Below, piece after piece: positions 16,909 through 26,116 of a stretch of 64,000 nt of DNA. The DNA is taken from assembly GCF_030709675.1 (NCBI RefSeq), contig NZ_JAUZQD010000003.1, positions 434,001 through 498,000 on the forward strand, given 5' to 3'. Origin of the DNA: Symbioplanes lichenis (GTDB lineage Bacteria; Actinomycetota; Actinomycetes; Mycobacteriales; Micromonosporaceae). The translations under genes were made by a program, and so were the position numbers. The notes under the pieces were generated by a model. The model was not told the DNA's origin. It did no database searches and saw nothing but the letters and a program-made list of their open reading frames with translations. Position 1 is the stretch's first letter. Each line of letters begins with the position of its first letter.

Positions 16909-17870
16909 CAGGCGTACCGATCGAGGGCGCGCGCGCCCTGGTCACCGGCGGGGCGGGCACCATCGGCTCGCACGTGGTCGACGAGCTGGTCCGGGGCGGG
17001 GCGGCGGAGATCGTCGTGCTCGACAACCTCGTGCGCGGCCGCCACGTCAACCTGGCGTGGGCGCGGGCGAACGGGCCCGTCCGGCTGGTCGAGGGCGACA
17101 TCCGCGACCAGGCGCTCGTCCGGGAGGTGACCGCGGGCAAGGACCTGGTGTTCCACCTCGCCGCGATCCGCATCACCCAGTGCGCCGAGGAGCCCCGGCT
17201 GGCCAACGAGGTGCTGGTCGACGGCACCTTCAACGTGGTCGAGGCGGCCGCCGCGGAGGGCGTGCGCAAGGTGATCGCGTCGTCGTCGGCGAGCGTCTAC
17301 GGCCTCGCGGAGCAGTTCCCGACCACGGAACGGCACCACCCGTACAACAACGACACCTTCTACGGCGCCGCGAAGGCGTTCAACGAGGCGACGCTGCGCA
17401 GCTTCCACAGCATGGCCGGGCTGGACTACGTGGCCCTGCGCTACTTCAACGTGTACGGGCCCCGGATGGACATCTACGGTCTCTACACCGAGGTCCTCAT
17501 CCGCTGGATGGAACGCATCGAGTCGGGCACGCCGCCGCTGATCCTCGGCGACGGGCTGCAGACGATGGACTTCGTGCACGTGGCCGACATCGCCCGGGCC
17601 AACATCCTGGCCGCGCGGGCGCCCGTCACCGACGAGGTCTTCAACGTGGCCAGCGGCACCGAGACCAGCCTCAAGGAGCTGGCCCAGGCGCTGAGCGAGG
17701 TCATGAAGTCCGAGCTGGCCCCCGAGCACGGCCCGGCCCGCGCGGTCAACGGCGTGACCCGGCGCCTGGCCGACACGAGCGCCGCGGCCGACAAGCTCGG
17801 CTTCCGGGCCGAGATCGGGCTCCGCGAGGGTCTCGAGGGCCTCGTGGACTGGTGGAGGTCCTCCAAGTGA
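16905..17870 (+). CDS. NAD-dependent nucleotide-sugar epimerase/dehydratase
   Basis: A 321-aa extended SDR of the UDP-glucose 4-epimerase-like family. Features are the NAD site VTGGAGTIGSHVVDEL, acidic tail VVLDNLVRG, FHLAAI, the SSSASVYG serine and the YGAAKAFNE Tyr-x-x-x-Lys catalytic pair, plus the substrate-binding YFNVYGPRM. It probably epimerises or dehydrates a UDP or dTDP sugar for surface polysaccharide. The GTG start overlaps the upstream stop (GTGA), which implies translational coupling. Substrate not determinable. Confidence 0.9.
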   Translation: MTGVPIEGARALVTGGAGTIGSHVVDELVRGGAAEIVVLDNLVRGRHVNLAWARANGPVRLVEGDIRDQALVREVTAGKDLVFHLAAIRITQCAEEPRLANEVLVDGTFNVVEAAAAEGVRKVIASSSASVYGLAEQFPTTERHHPYNNDTFYGAAKAFNEATLRSFHSMAGLDYVALRYFNVYGPRMDIYGLYTEVLIRWMERIESGTPPLILGDGLQTMDFVHVADIARANILAARAPVTDEVFNVASGTETSLKELAQALSEVMKSELAPEHGPARAVNGVTRRLADTSAAADKLGFRAEIGLREGLEGLVDWWRSSK

Positions 17871-18988
17871 AGAAGATCCCCGTCATGATCCCGCAGCTGG
17901 GGGAGGAGGAAGCGCAGGCCGCCGCCGAGGCCGTCCGCTCCGGCTGGGTCGCGCAGGGGCCGCGGGTCGCGCAGTTCGAGCGCGAGTTCGCCGGGGTCGT
18001 CGGTGCGAGCCACGGCGTCGCGGTCAGCTCGTGCACCACCGCGCTGCACCTGGCGCTGGTGCTCGCCGACGTGGGCCCGGGCGACGAGGTCATCGTGCCG
18101 TCGTTCTCGTTCATCGCCACGGCCAACGCCGTCCGCTATGTCGGGGCCACCCCGGTCTTCGCCGACGTGGACCTCGCGACGGGCAACGTCACGACCGAGA
18201 CCATCGATGCCGTACGCACCCCGCGTGCCAAGGCGATCATCGCCGTCCACCAGGGCGGCGTCCCCTTCGACACCGTGGGACTCCGCAAAGCGGCCGAGGA
18301 CTGGGGCCTGCGCCTGGTCGAGGACGCGGCGTGCGCGGCGGGATCCACGGCGTACGGGGGGCCGGCCGGGGCCGGGGCCGCCGTCGCCGCGTGGTCCTTC
18401 CACCCGCGCAAGCTCCTCACGACCGGCGAGGGCGGCATGGTCACCCTCGACGACGGGGACGACGCCGTGCGCCTGCGCCGCCTGCGCGAGCACGGGATGA
18501 ACGTCTCCGCCGCCGACCGCCACGCCAGCGCCCAGCCGGTGCTCGAGGCGTACCTGGAGACCGCCTACAACTACCGGATGACGGACATCCAGGCGGCGGT
18601 CGGGCTCGTCCAGCTGGGCCGGCTCGCCGGACTGGTGGCGCAGCGCCGGGCCCTGGCCGCCCGCTATCACGAGCTGCTGGCGGACATCCCGGGTCTGGTG
18701 CCGGTGCGGGATCCCAGCTACGGCCGGACGAACTACCAGTCCTTCTGGGTGCTGCTGACCGAGGAGTACGGCACCAGCCGCGACGATCTGCTGACCAAGC
18801 TGGCCGAGCACGGCGTCTCCGCGCGTCGCGGCATCATGGCGGCGCACCTGGAACCGGCCTACGCCGACGTGACGCCCGGGCCTCTGCCGACCACCGAGCG
18901 GCTGACCCGGAACTCGCTCATCCTGCCGTTGCACCACGCGCTCACCGAGGACGACCAGACCTTCATCGCCGGGCTCCTGCACCGATGA
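17867..18988 (+). CDS. DegT/DnrJ/EryC1/StrS PLP sugar aminotransferase (first copy)
   Basis: A 373-aa PLP-dependent enzyme that transfers an amino group to a keto-nucleotide sugar. The start region GEEEAQAAAEAVRSGWVAQG, SSCTTALHLAL phosphate-binding loop, VEDAACAAGS (cofactor Asp) and WSFHPRKLLTTGEGG (Schiff-base Lys) are all present. Similar to PglE/WbpE/perosamine synthase types. GTG start with GGAGG upstream, overlapping the epimerase stop. A second family member two genes downstream implies two amination steps or two amino sugars. Confidence 0.92.
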   Translation: MKKIPVMIPQLGEEEAQAAAEAVRSGWVAQGPRVAQFEREFAGVVGASHGVAVSSCTTALHLALVLADVGPGDEVIVPSFSFIATANAVRYVGATPVFADVDLATGNVTTETIDAVRTPRAKAIIAVHQGGVPFDTVGLRKAAEDWGLRLVEDAACAAGSTAYGGPAGAGAAVAAWSFHPRKLLTTGEGGMVTLDDGDDAVRLRRLREHGMNVSAADRHASAQPVLEAYLETAYNYRMTDIQAAVGLVQLGRLAGLVAQRRALAARYHELLADIPGLVPVRDPSYGRTNYQSFWVLLTEEYGTSRDDLLTKLAEHGVSARRGIMAAHLEPAYADVTPGPLPTTERLTRNSLILPLHHALTEDDQTFIAGLLHR

Positions 18989-19620
18989 AGGACCTCGTCA
19001 TCGTCGGCGCCGGCGGTTTCGCCCGCGAGACCGCCGCCGCCGCGACGGCCGCCGGCTGGCAGGTGCTCGGCTTCGTCGACGACGACCCGGCCCTGCACGG
19101 CACCACCCGGTCCGAGCTGCCGGTCCTCGGCGGCGTGGACAGCGTGACCGACCTGGACGCCGCCGTCGTGGTGTGCGTGGGCAACCCCCGCAACTACACC
19201 GCGCGCCGCAGCATCGTCGAGCGCCTCGATCTGCCCGCCGCCCGCTACGCCACCGTCGTCCACCCGGCGGCCGAGCTGGGCGCCGGCAGCCTCGTCGGCC
19301 CGGGCACGGTGCTGCTGGCCGGGACCGTGCTCACGGCCGACGTCACTGTCGGATCCCATGTCGCTGTGATGCCCCACGCCGTGCTCACCCACGACGACAA
19401 GGTGGCCGACCACGTGACCATCGCCTCCGGGGTGCGCCTCGGCGGCTCGGCCACCGTCCGGGCCGGGGCCTATCTCGGCTCCGGCGCCCTGATCCGCGAG
19501 GGCGTGACCGTCGGCGAGCGGGCCCTGGTGGGCATGGGCTCGGTGGTGCTGCACGACATCCCGCCCGGCGAGGTCTGGGCCGGGAATCCCGCTCGCCCGT
19601 TGCGAAGGAAGCTTTCATGA
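18985..19620 (+). CDS. NeuD/PglD-family sugar O/N-acyltransferase
   Basis: A 211-aa acyltransferase. The N-terminal sugar-binding Rossmann-like domain (KDLVIVGAGGFARETAAA, FVDDDP) is followed by a left-handed beta-helix (VGPGTVLLAGTVL, HDDKVADHVTIASGVRLGG, VGMGSVVLHDIPPG, AGNPARPLRR). In PglD/NeuD enzymes this architecture acetylates an amino or hydroxyl group of UDP-amino sugars or sialic acid. Sandwiched by ATGA overlaps between two aminotransferases, it most likely acetylates the amine made by one of them. Confidence 0.9.
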   Translation: MKDLVIVGAGGFARETAAAATAAGWQVLGFVDDDPALHGTTRSELPVLGGVDSVTDLDAAVVVCVGNPRNYTARRSIVERLDLPAARYATVVHPAAELGAGSLVGPGTVLLAGTVLTADVTVGSHVAVMPHAVLTHDDKVADHVTIASGVRLGGSATVRAGAYLGSGALIREGVTVGERALVGMGSVVLHDIPPGEVWAGNPARPLRRKLS

Positions 19621-20702
19621 CCAGCATCCCGCTCGTCGACCTGGCCGCCGCGCACGCCGAGGTGGCCGAGGAGGTCGAAGCCGGCTTCAAACGCGTCCTC
19701 GCCGCCACGGCGTTCGTGGGCGGCGCCGAGGTGACCGCCTTCGAGGAGGAGTACGCGGCCTTCTCCGGCCTGCCGCACTGCGTCGGCGTGGCCAACGGCA
19801 CCGACGCCCTGGAACTCGCCCTGCGGGCCGTCGGCGTGGGCCCCGGCAGCGAGGTGATCCTGCCCGCCAACACGTTCATCGCGACCGCCGAGGCCGTGGC
19901 CCGGGCCGGGGCGGACGTCGTGCTGGTCGACTGCGATCCGCGTACCTATCTCATCGACACCGACGCGGCGCTCGCCGCGGTGACGCCCAGGACCAGAGCC
20001 ATCATTCCCGTCCACCTGTACGGTCAGCTCGCCCCGGTCGAGCGGCTGCACACCGCCGGGGTGGCCGTCGTGGAGGACGCCGCCCAGTGCCAGGGCGCCA
20101 CCCGTCATGGCCGCGGCGCCGGGGCGGACGGGATCGCGTCCACCAGCTTCTACCCCGGCAAGAACCTCGGGGCCTACGGCGACGCGGGCGCGGTGGTGAC
20201 GGCCGACGAGGAGCTGGCCACCACCGTCCGGACGCTGGGGAGCCACGGCGGCCTCGCGAAGTACCGGCACGACCTGATCGGGATGAACAGCCGGCTGGAC
20301 GGTCTGCAGGCCGTGGTGCTCCGGGCGAAGCTGACCCGGCTGGCCCGCTGGAACGAGCTGCGCCGGGCCGCCGCCGCCCGCTACGACGAGCTGCTCGCCG
20401 ATCTCGACGTGGTGCGGCCGGTGACGCTCGGTGGCAACGAGCACGTGTGGCACATCTACGGGATCCGGGTGCCCGGCGGGCGCCGCGACGAGGTGCTGTC
20501 CCGGATGCACGCGGCCGGGGTGGGCGCGGCGATCCACTATCCGTTCCCGGTCCACGCGACGGGCGCTTTCGCGTACCTGGGCGGGTCCTTCCCGAACGCC
20601 GAGGCCGCGGCGGGCGAACTGCTGTCGCTGCCGATCTATCCGCAGATCACCGAGGACCAGCAGGCCCGGGTCGCGTCGGCCCTGGCTTCCGCCTTGCGAT
20701 GA
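19617..20702 (+). CDS. DegT/DnrJ/EryC1/StrS PLP sugar aminotransferase (second copy)
   Basis: A 361-aa aminotransferase distinct from the upstream paralogue. It begins IPLVDLAAAHAEV, with GVANGTDALELALRA, VEDAAQCQGATRHG and STSFYPGKNLGAYGDAG (Schiff-base Lys), then HVWHIYGIRVP and YPFPVH. The YPGKNLG form is typical of dTDP-3-keto-sugar aminotransferases (FdtB/QdtB/DesV type). The acceptor may therefore be a dTDP-6-deoxy-3-ketohexose. It is last in the overlapping operon and ends five bases before the convergent methyltransferase stop. Confidence 0.9.
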   Translation: MTSIPLVDLAAAHAEVAEEVEAGFKRVLAATAFVGGAEVTAFEEEYAAFSGLPHCVGVANGTDALELALRAVGVGPGSEVILPANTFIATAEAVARAGADVVLVDCDPRTYLIDTDAALAAVTPRTRAIIPVHLYGQLAPVERLHTAGVAVVEDAAQCQGATRHGRGAGADGIASTSFYPGKNLGAYGDAGAVVTADEELATTVRTLGSHGGLAKYRHDLIGMNSRLDGLQAVVLRAKLTRLARWNELRRAAAARYDELLADLDVVRPVTLGGNEHVWHIYGIRVPGGRRDEVLSRMHAAGVGAAIHYPFPVHATGAFAYLGGSFPNAEAAAGELLSLPIYPQITEDQQARVASALASALR

Positions 20703-20707
20703 CCGGC

Positions 20708-21367
20708 TCAGTCCCGGATCGCGGTGACCGACTTGACGAGACCGCCGACGCGCTCGCACCACAGGCGCGACTCCGGGAAGTAGGCCCGCATCTCGGTGAG
20801 CGACAGCAGCTCGACCGAGGCGGCGTTCGCGATCGCCTCGGGCAGGTTGTCCGCCCGCCCGGGGCTCAGCGGCCAGCGCCGGGTCACCTCGGCGCGCATC
20901 CGCAACGGCAGGAACTGCATCCCGGGGAAGACCCAGTGCGGCTCCACGGGGAAGTAGCGGTAGGGGGTCTGCACCCAGTGCCGGTCGGCGGCGCGCCGCA
21001 CGACCTCGGCGAAGCGCTGCCGGGGCCCGTGCCCGCCGACGTGCTCGATGACCGAGTTGGACACCACGAGGTCGAAGCGGCGTCCCGCCAGCGCCGGCGG
21101 GGGCGCGCAGGCGTCGCCGGTGAAGGACTCGAGCCACGGCGGCTCGGGCTCGCACGGCATGAGGTTGAGGATGGTGACGGCGGCGGGGCGGACGGCGACC
21201 GTACGCCAGAAGTGGGGCTCGCCGCCCAGGTCGAGCACGGTCATGCTCGCGAGCTCGGGGAAGGACTCCAGGAGCTTCGCGGCGCGCCGGGCCCGGGCGC
21301 GGTGTCCCAGCGAGCCCGGCCGGGATCCGTCCGCCACTCGTGCGCGCAGTCTGCTGCCGAACGCCAT
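20708..21367 (-). CDS. class I SAM-dependent methyltransferase
   Basis: A 219-aa putative methyltransferase of the type found in polysaccharide clusters. Motif I is TVLDLGGEPHFW, followed by MPCEPEP, then FDLVVSNSVIEHVGGHG (motif IV region) and HWVQTPYRYFPVEPHWVFPG, a conserved feature of small sugar-cluster methyltransferases. The start is set at ATG 21367 (MAFGSRLRAR); a GTG at 21424 would add 19 residues with no evident domain. It is convergent with the amino-sugar operon and divergent from an MFS gene. Confidence 0.8.
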   Translation of the reverse strand: MAFGSRLRARVADGSRPGSLGHRARARRAAKLLESFPELASMTVLDLGGEPHFWRTVAVRPAAVTILNLMPCEPEPPWLESFTGDACAPPPALAGRRFDLVVSNSVIEHVGGHGPRQRFAEVVRRAADRHWVQTPYRYFPVEPHWVFPGMQFLPLRMRAEVTRRWPLSPGRADNLPEAIANAASVELLSLTEMRAYFPESRLWCERVGGLVKSVTAIRD

Positions 21368-21461
21368 CCCGTAAGTATCCACATTGCTGCCGGGCGCACC
21401 CGAAAGGACGGCGGAAACCGGCACCAGGCGCCATTAGCGTGAGGACGGGAAGGGGGACCAC

Positions 21462-22691
21462 GTGTACGTGACGTTGCGGGACCGGCCGGGCGCGGACGCT
21501 CGCACCGGCACGGTCGTCCGGCGGGTCTCCTCGACGGTCGTGCTGCTCGGCGTCGTCAGCCTGCTCACCGACGTGTCGTCGGAGATGGTCGCCTCGGTGC
21601 TGCCGCTCTATCTGACCGCCGCGGTCGGGCTCAGCCCCCTGGCGTACGGCTTCCTCGACGGGATCTACCAGGGCGTCAGCGCGTTCGTCCGGATCGCCGG
21701 GGGTTATGCCGGCGACCGCGGCGGGCAGCCCAAGTGGGTCGCCGTGCTGGGCTACGGCGCGTCCGCGCTCAGCCGGCTGGCCATGCTGCCCGCGACCGGG
21801 TTCGCCGCGATCACCGCCGTGGTGACCGGCGACCGGCTGGGCAAGGGCCTGCGCACGGCGCCGCGCGACGCGCTGATCGCGGAGGCGTCCGACCCGGGCG
21901 CGCTGGGCCGCTCGTTCGGCGTGCACCGGGCCCTGGACACCGCCGGCGCCGCCCTGGGTCCACTGGTCGCGTTCGCGTTGCTGGCGTCCGTACCGGGCAG
22001 CTACGACTCGATCTTCGTGGTGTCCTTCGGGTTCGCGCTGCTCGGGCTGGCCGTGCTGGTGCTCTTCGTGCCGAACCTGCGCCCGGCCACGGGCGCCGCG
22101 CGGATCGGGCTGCGGCGGGCGCTGCGTGCGATCGCGGGCCGTCCGTTGCGCCGGCCGCTGCTGGCCGCCGGGATGCTCGGGCTGCTCACCGTCGGGGACG
22201 GCTTTCTCTATCTCTCGCTGACGGAACGGGACGACCTCGCCGCCGGCTGGTTCCCGTTGCTGTACGTGGGGACGAACGTCGCGTACCTGGCGCTCGCCGT
22301 GCCGCTGGGCCGGCTCGCCGACCGGGTGGGGCGGGCCCGGGTGCTCGTCGCCGGGCACGGGGCGCTGCTCGCCTGCTATCTGCTCGCCGCGTTGCCGACC
22401 GGCGGCTTCGGGCTGACGCTGAGCGTCCTGCTGCTGCTCGGCACGTTCTACGCCGCGACCGACGGGGTGCTGCCCGCCCTGGTGAGCCGGCTCGTCCCGG
22501 ACGAGGCGCGGGGGAGCGGGATCGCGGCCGCGCAGACCGTGGTGGCCCTGGCCCGCTTCGCGTCGTCGCTGCTCTTCGGCCTGCTGTGGAGTTTGCAGGG
22601 GCCGGGGGCGTCGCTGCTGCTCTTCGCGGGGTTGCTCGTGGCGGCCGTCCCGGCGGCGGGCTTCCTGGTGCGAGGCGTCGGCCATGAGTGA
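21462..22691 (+). CDS. MFS transporter
   Basis: A 409-aa membrane protein with two six-helix halves. Early motif TDVSSEMVASVLPLYL and the loop GGYAGDRGGQPKW resemble the MFS subgroup annotated as multidrug or fosmidomycin-resistance-like exporters. A second conserved loop reads GRLADRVGRARVL. A strong ribosome site (GGAAGGGGGA) precedes the GTG. It overlaps the beta-propeller gene by eight bases, and it lies between sugar-modifying and glycosyltransferase genes. Substrate unknown. Confidence 0.88.
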   Translation: MYVTLRDRPGADARTGTVVRRVSSTVVLLGVVSLLTDVSSEMVASVLPLYLTAAVGLSPLAYGFLDGIYQGVSAFVRIAGGYAGDRGGQPKWVAVLGYGASALSRLAMLPATGFAAITAVVTGDRLGKGLRTAPRDALIAEASDPGALGRSFGVHRALDTAGAALGPLVAFALLASVPGSYDSIFVVSFGFALLGLAVLVLFVPNLRPATGAARIGLRRALRAIAGRPLRRPLLAAGMLGLLTVGDGFLYLSLTERDDLAAGWFPLLYVGTNVAYLALAVPLGRLADRVGRARVLVAGHGALLACYLLAALPTGGFGLTLSVLLLLGTFYAATDGVLPALVSRLVPDEARGSGIAAAQTVVALARFASSLLFGLLWSLQGPGASLLLFAGLLVAAVPAAGFLVRGVGHE

Positions 22692-23685
22692 CCGGTGGCG
22701 GGTGGTGGCGTTCGGGGCCGTCGTCGCCGTGGTCCTGGCCGGTGCGGGCGGCTACGTGTGGCACGAGCGGACGCGGCAGGCCGACGAGCTACGGGCGGCC
22801 CCCGCGGTGCCGACCCGGGACGACGCCGCCGCCGTCCGGGACGCACCGCATCTGGTCTTCCGCAGCACCGCGCTGGGACAGGGATACGGTTCGGTGGCTC
22901 TGGTATCCCTCGACGCGCCGGACGGACCCCGGGCGTTCACCCCGGCGCACTGCGAGCGGGTCTACGCCACGGGCACCGGCGCGGTGTGCCTGTCCGCCGA
23001 GCGGGGACTGGTGACCAAGTATCGGGCCCAACTGCTCGACCAGAGCTGGGCGCCCGTACGGGATCTGCCGCTCACCGGCATTCCGAGCCGCACGCGGTTG
23101 TCGCGCGACGGGGCGTACGCGGCGACGACGACGTTCGTGTTCGGGGACTCGTACGCGAATCCGGGGCAGTTCTCCACGCGTACGGTGGTGACCGGGGCGG
23201 GGGATCTGGAGACTTTCGCCCTGACCGTGGACGGGCGCCGCGTCACCAGCCCCGACCGCAATTTCTGGGGCGTGACGTTCGCGGGCGGCGACCGGTTCTA
23301 CGCGACGGCGGCGTCGGGCGGGAAGACGTGGCTCGTCGAGGGCAGCCTGAGCCGGAAGACGATGACAGCGCGGCACGCCGACGTCGAATGCCCGTCACTG
23401 TCGCCGGACGGGACACGGGTGGCGTACAAGAAGCACGGGAAGTTGCCCGCCGGCCAGTGGCGGCTCGCCGTGCTCGACCTGCGCACCGGCGCCGAGACCC
23501 TGCTGGCCGAGACGCGCAGCGTGGACGACCAGGCCGAGTGGCTCGACGACCGGACCGTGCTCTACGGGCTGGCCCGCGCGGGCGAGGGCACCGCGACCAG
23601 CGACATCTGGCGGGTCCCGGCCGACGGCTCGGGTGCGCCCGCGATCTTTGTCCACGACGCCTGGTCGCCGGCGGTCGTCCGGTGA
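22684..23685 (+). CDS. membrane-anchored TolB/WD40-like beta-propeller protein
   Basis: A 333-aa protein with a single N-terminal transmembrane helix (VVAFGAVVAVVLAGAGGYVW) and a large extracytoplasmic domain. The domain carries repeated propeller blades, clearest as CPSLSPDGTRVAYKKHG and DDQAEWLDDRTVLYG followed by SDIWRVPADGSG. No catalytic motif was found. Such propellers often act as scaffolds or periplasmic sensors. It overlaps the MFS gene and is followed after 17 bases by glycosyltransferases, so a role in cell-surface glycan export or assembly is possible but unproven. Confidence 0.75.
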   Translation: MSDRWRVVAFGAVVAVVLAGAGGYVWHERTRQADELRAAPAVPTRDDAAAVRDAPHLVFRSTALGQGYGSVALVSLDAPDGPRAFTPAHCERVYATGTGAVCLSAERGLVTKYRAQLLDQSWAPVRDLPLTGIPSRTRLSRDGAYAATTTFVFGDSYANPGQFSTRTVVTGAGDLETFALTVDGRRVTSPDRNFWGVTFAGGDRFYATAASGGKTWLVEGSLSRKTMTARHADVECPSLSPDGTRVAYKKHGKLPAGQWRLAVLDLRTGAETLLAETRSVDDQAEWLDDRTVLYGLARAGEGTATSDIWRVPADGSGAPAIFVHDAWSPAVVR

Positions 23686-23702
23686 AACCTCGGGGGAGAA
23701 CA

Positions 23703-24884
23703 GTGACCGACAAGCTCGGCGGGTCGCGCGGCGACCTGCTCGTCTACGTCGCCAGCACCCGCTACGACGGGCCGGCCGGCACGGATCGGCACGTCGCCGA
23801 CGAGCTGTCCCGGCTGACCCCGGTGCTCTACGTCGACCCGCCGGTGTCCGCGCTGACCCGGCTGCGCAACCCCCAGCTCGCCGAGTCGTGGAAGCTGCCG
23901 CCGCTGAGCGTGCTGCGCCCCGGCCTCGCCCGCCTCGCGCCCCGGGTCACGCCCGGCATGTACCGCCCGGGCGCCCACCGCCTCGTGCCGCCCCTGATGC
24001 GCCGGGCGATCCGCAGCGCCGCCGCCACGCTCTACGGCGAGTCGCGGACCCCGGTCGCCGCGATGGTCACCACCCGCACGGAACCCTTGCTCGGCGCGGT
24101 GCCTGCCCGCCGGACCGTCTTCTACGCCACCGACGACCTGGTCGCCGGGGCCGAGCTGTTCGGCATCCCCCGCGAGCGGATCGTCGCCCAGGAGGATGCG
24201 GTCCTGCGGCGCGCGGATGCGGTCGCCGCCGTCTCGGGTCCCCTCGGCGACCGGTACGCCGCCCTCGGCGTCACTGCGACCGTGGTCCCCACCGGCTGCG
24301 ACCCCGGCGCCTACGCGGGCGTGGACACCGCCCCGGTGCCGGCCGACGCCACCCTGACCGGCCCGGTCGCCGGGTTCGTGGGCTACGTCAACGACCGCAT
24401 CGACCTGTCCCTGCTCGAAGCGGTCGCGGACACCGGCTGCTCGCTGCTGATCGTCGGTCCCGTGGCCCCCGGCTACCAGGCCGCGCGCTTCTCGGCCCTG
24501 GCCGGCCGGCCCAACGTCATCCACACCGGCCCCAAGGCGTTCGCCGAGCTGCCCGGCTATCTGCGGGTCATCGACGTGGGGCTGACGCCCTATGCCGACA
24601 CCGCGTTCAACCGCGCCAGCTTCCCGCTCAAGACGCTGGAGTATCTGGCCGCCGGGCGCGATGTCGTGTCCACCCCGTTGCCCGCCAACGAGTGGCTCGG
24701 CTCGTCGCTGGTCACCGTGGCCGCCGGCGCCGCCGATTTCGCGGCCGCCGTGCGGGGGGCGCTGGGCCGGGCGCGTACGCCCGTATTGATCCGGCAGCGG
24801 CGGGAGCTCGCCGCCCGGCACACCTGGACCCACCGCGCGGGCGCGCTCGCCCGGCTGGCCGGCCTATGTCAGGAGACGCCGTGA
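23703..24884 (+). CDS. glycosyltransferase (GT4-like, TuaH-type)
   Basis: A 393-aa glycosyltransferase with a GT-B fold. The N-domain ends around VFYATDDLVAGAELFG and LRRADAVAAVSGPLGDRY. The C-domain has GFVGYVNDRIDLSLLEAVA, LIVGPV and FPLKTLEYLAAGRDVVSTPLP, the donor-binding region. It resembles TuaH-like transferases that add sugars to lipid-linked cell-wall polymers. GTG 23703 has GGGGGAGA upstream; an in-frame GTG at 23682 overlapping the previous stop is an alternative. No transmembrane helix. Confidence 0.85.
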   Translation: MTDKLGGSRGDLLVYVASTRYDGPAGTDRHVADELSRLTPVLYVDPPVSALTRLRNPQLAESWKLPPLSVLRPGLARLAPRVTPGMYRPGAHRLVPPLMRRAIRSAAATLYGESRTPVAAMVTTRTEPLLGAVPARRTVFYATDDLVAGAELFGIPRERIVAQEDAVLRRADAVAAVSGPLGDRYAALGVTATVVPTGCDPGAYAGVDTAPVPADATLTGPVAGFVGYVNDRIDLSLLEAVADTGCSLLIVGPVAPGYQAARFSALAGRPNVIHTGPKAFAELPGYLRVIDVGLTPYADTAFNRASFPLKTLEYLAAGRDVVSTPLPANEWLGSSLVTVAAGAADFAAAVRGALGRARTPVLIRQRRELAARHTWTHRAGALARLAGLCQETP

Positions 24885-26110
24885 GAATCCTGGTCTTCCC
24901 GCACTCGCTGGAGATCGGCGGCAGCCAGATCAACGCGATCGAGCTGGGCGCGACGATCCGCGACCTCGGCCACGAGGTGACCGTCATGGGCGACCCCGGC
25001 CCGCTCACCGGCTTGATCGACAGCCTGGGCCTGGAGTTCGTGCCGCTCGACGGCTATCACCGGAGGCCCGCCCCGGCGCTCGTCCGGCAGATCCGCGAGC
25101 TGGTCCGGACGCGCTCGTTCGACATCGTGCACGGCTACGAATGGCCGCCCGCGCTGGAGGCGGCGGCGGCCACCTTCCGGGATCCACATGCCGCCGCCGT
25201 GTGCACGATCATGTCGATGGCCGTGGCGCCCTTCCTGCCGGCGCGGATGCCGCTCGTGGTGGGCACCGAGGCGTTGCGCGAGCACACCGCCGCCCGCCGT
25301 CCCGGCCCGGTGTATCTCATCGAGCCCCCGGTGGACGTGCGCACCAACGCGCCCGGGTTCCCCGTCGAGGACTTCCGGCGCACGTACGGGCTCGACGGCG
25401 ACTTCGTGGACATCGCGGTCGTCAGCCGGCTCGTGCCGGAACTCAAGCTCGAGGGGGTGCTCACGGCCATCGACGTGATCGGGGAGCTGGGCGCCACGCG
25501 GCCCGTGCGCCTGATCGTCGCCGGGGACGGCACCGCCCGCGCCGAGGTCCAGTCGCGGGCCGACGCCGCGAACGCCCGGGCGGGGCGGCGGGCGGTCGTG
25601 CTCACCGGCGAGCTGCGGGATCCCCGGCCCGCGTACGCGGCAGCCGACGTCATGCTCGGGATGGGCAGCTCCGCGCTGCGCGCCCTGTCGTTCGGCCGTC
25701 CGCTGGTGGTGCAGGGCGAGCGGGGCTTCTGGGAGCTGCTGACGCCGGACACCGTCGATCTCTTCCTGCACCAGGGCTGGTACGGCCTCGGCGACGGGAC
25801 GGGCGGCGCCGAGCGGCTGCGGGCGGCACTGCTGCGGCTGCTCGACGACCCGATCCTGCGCGCCAAACTCGGCCAGTACGGCCGCGACCTCGCCGTCGAG
25901 CGGTTCAGCCTGCAGCACGCCGCCGACGTCCAGCTCGACATCTATCGCGCGGCGCTGACCGGCCGCCGCTCCGGGCTATCCACCATGGCGGGATCCGCGG
26001 CGGGCCTGCTCGCGTACAAGATCAATCGCAAGTACGAGGCCCTCCGCGGCACTCAGCGGCGCGACGACTTCAACGCCGCGACCCTCGCCCAGTCGGCGCT
26101 GAAACGCTAG
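24881..26110 (+). CDS. glycosyltransferase, GT4 family
   Basis: A 409-aa GT-B enzyme. N-domain: ILVFPHSLEIGGSQINAIEL with the Gly-rich loop of GT4 enzymes, and FDIVHGYEWPPALEA. C-domain: AVVSRLVPELKLEGVL, LIVAGDGTARAEVQ, VLTGELRDPRPAYAAADVML and SFGRPLVVQGERGFWE in place of the usual E-x7-E segment. It adds a sugar to the growing repeat unit on the cytoplasmic face. GTG start overlaps the upstream stop. The last 45 residues (YKINRKYEALRG) form a basic tail. Confidence 0.85.
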   Translation: MRILVFPHSLEIGGSQINAIELGATIRDLGHEVTVMGDPGPLTGLIDSLGLEFVPLDGYHRRPAPALVRQIRELVRTRSFDIVHGYEWPPALEAAAATFRDPHAAAVCTIMSMAVAPFLPARMPLVVGTEALREHTAARRPGPVYLIEPPVDVRTNAPGFPVEDFRRTYGLDGDFVDIAVVSRLVPELKLEGVLTAIDVIGELGATRPVRLIVAGDGTARAEVQSRADAANARAGRRAVVLTGELRDPRPAYAAADVMLGMGSSALRALSFGRPLVVQGERGFWELLTPDTVDLFLHQGWYGLGDGTGGAERLRAALLRLLDDPILRAKLGQYGRDLAVERFSLQHAADVQLDIYRAALTGRRSGLSTMAGSAAGLLAYKINRKYEALRGTQRRDDFNAATLAQSALKR

Positions 26111-26116
26111 CGTGAG

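Noticed and set aside
19470..22685. A 1,071-codon minus-strand frame across the aminotransferase and MFS genes
   Set aside because: Compositional shadow: Gln/Arg/Gly-rich, no recognisable domain, and it opposes three well-supported genes.
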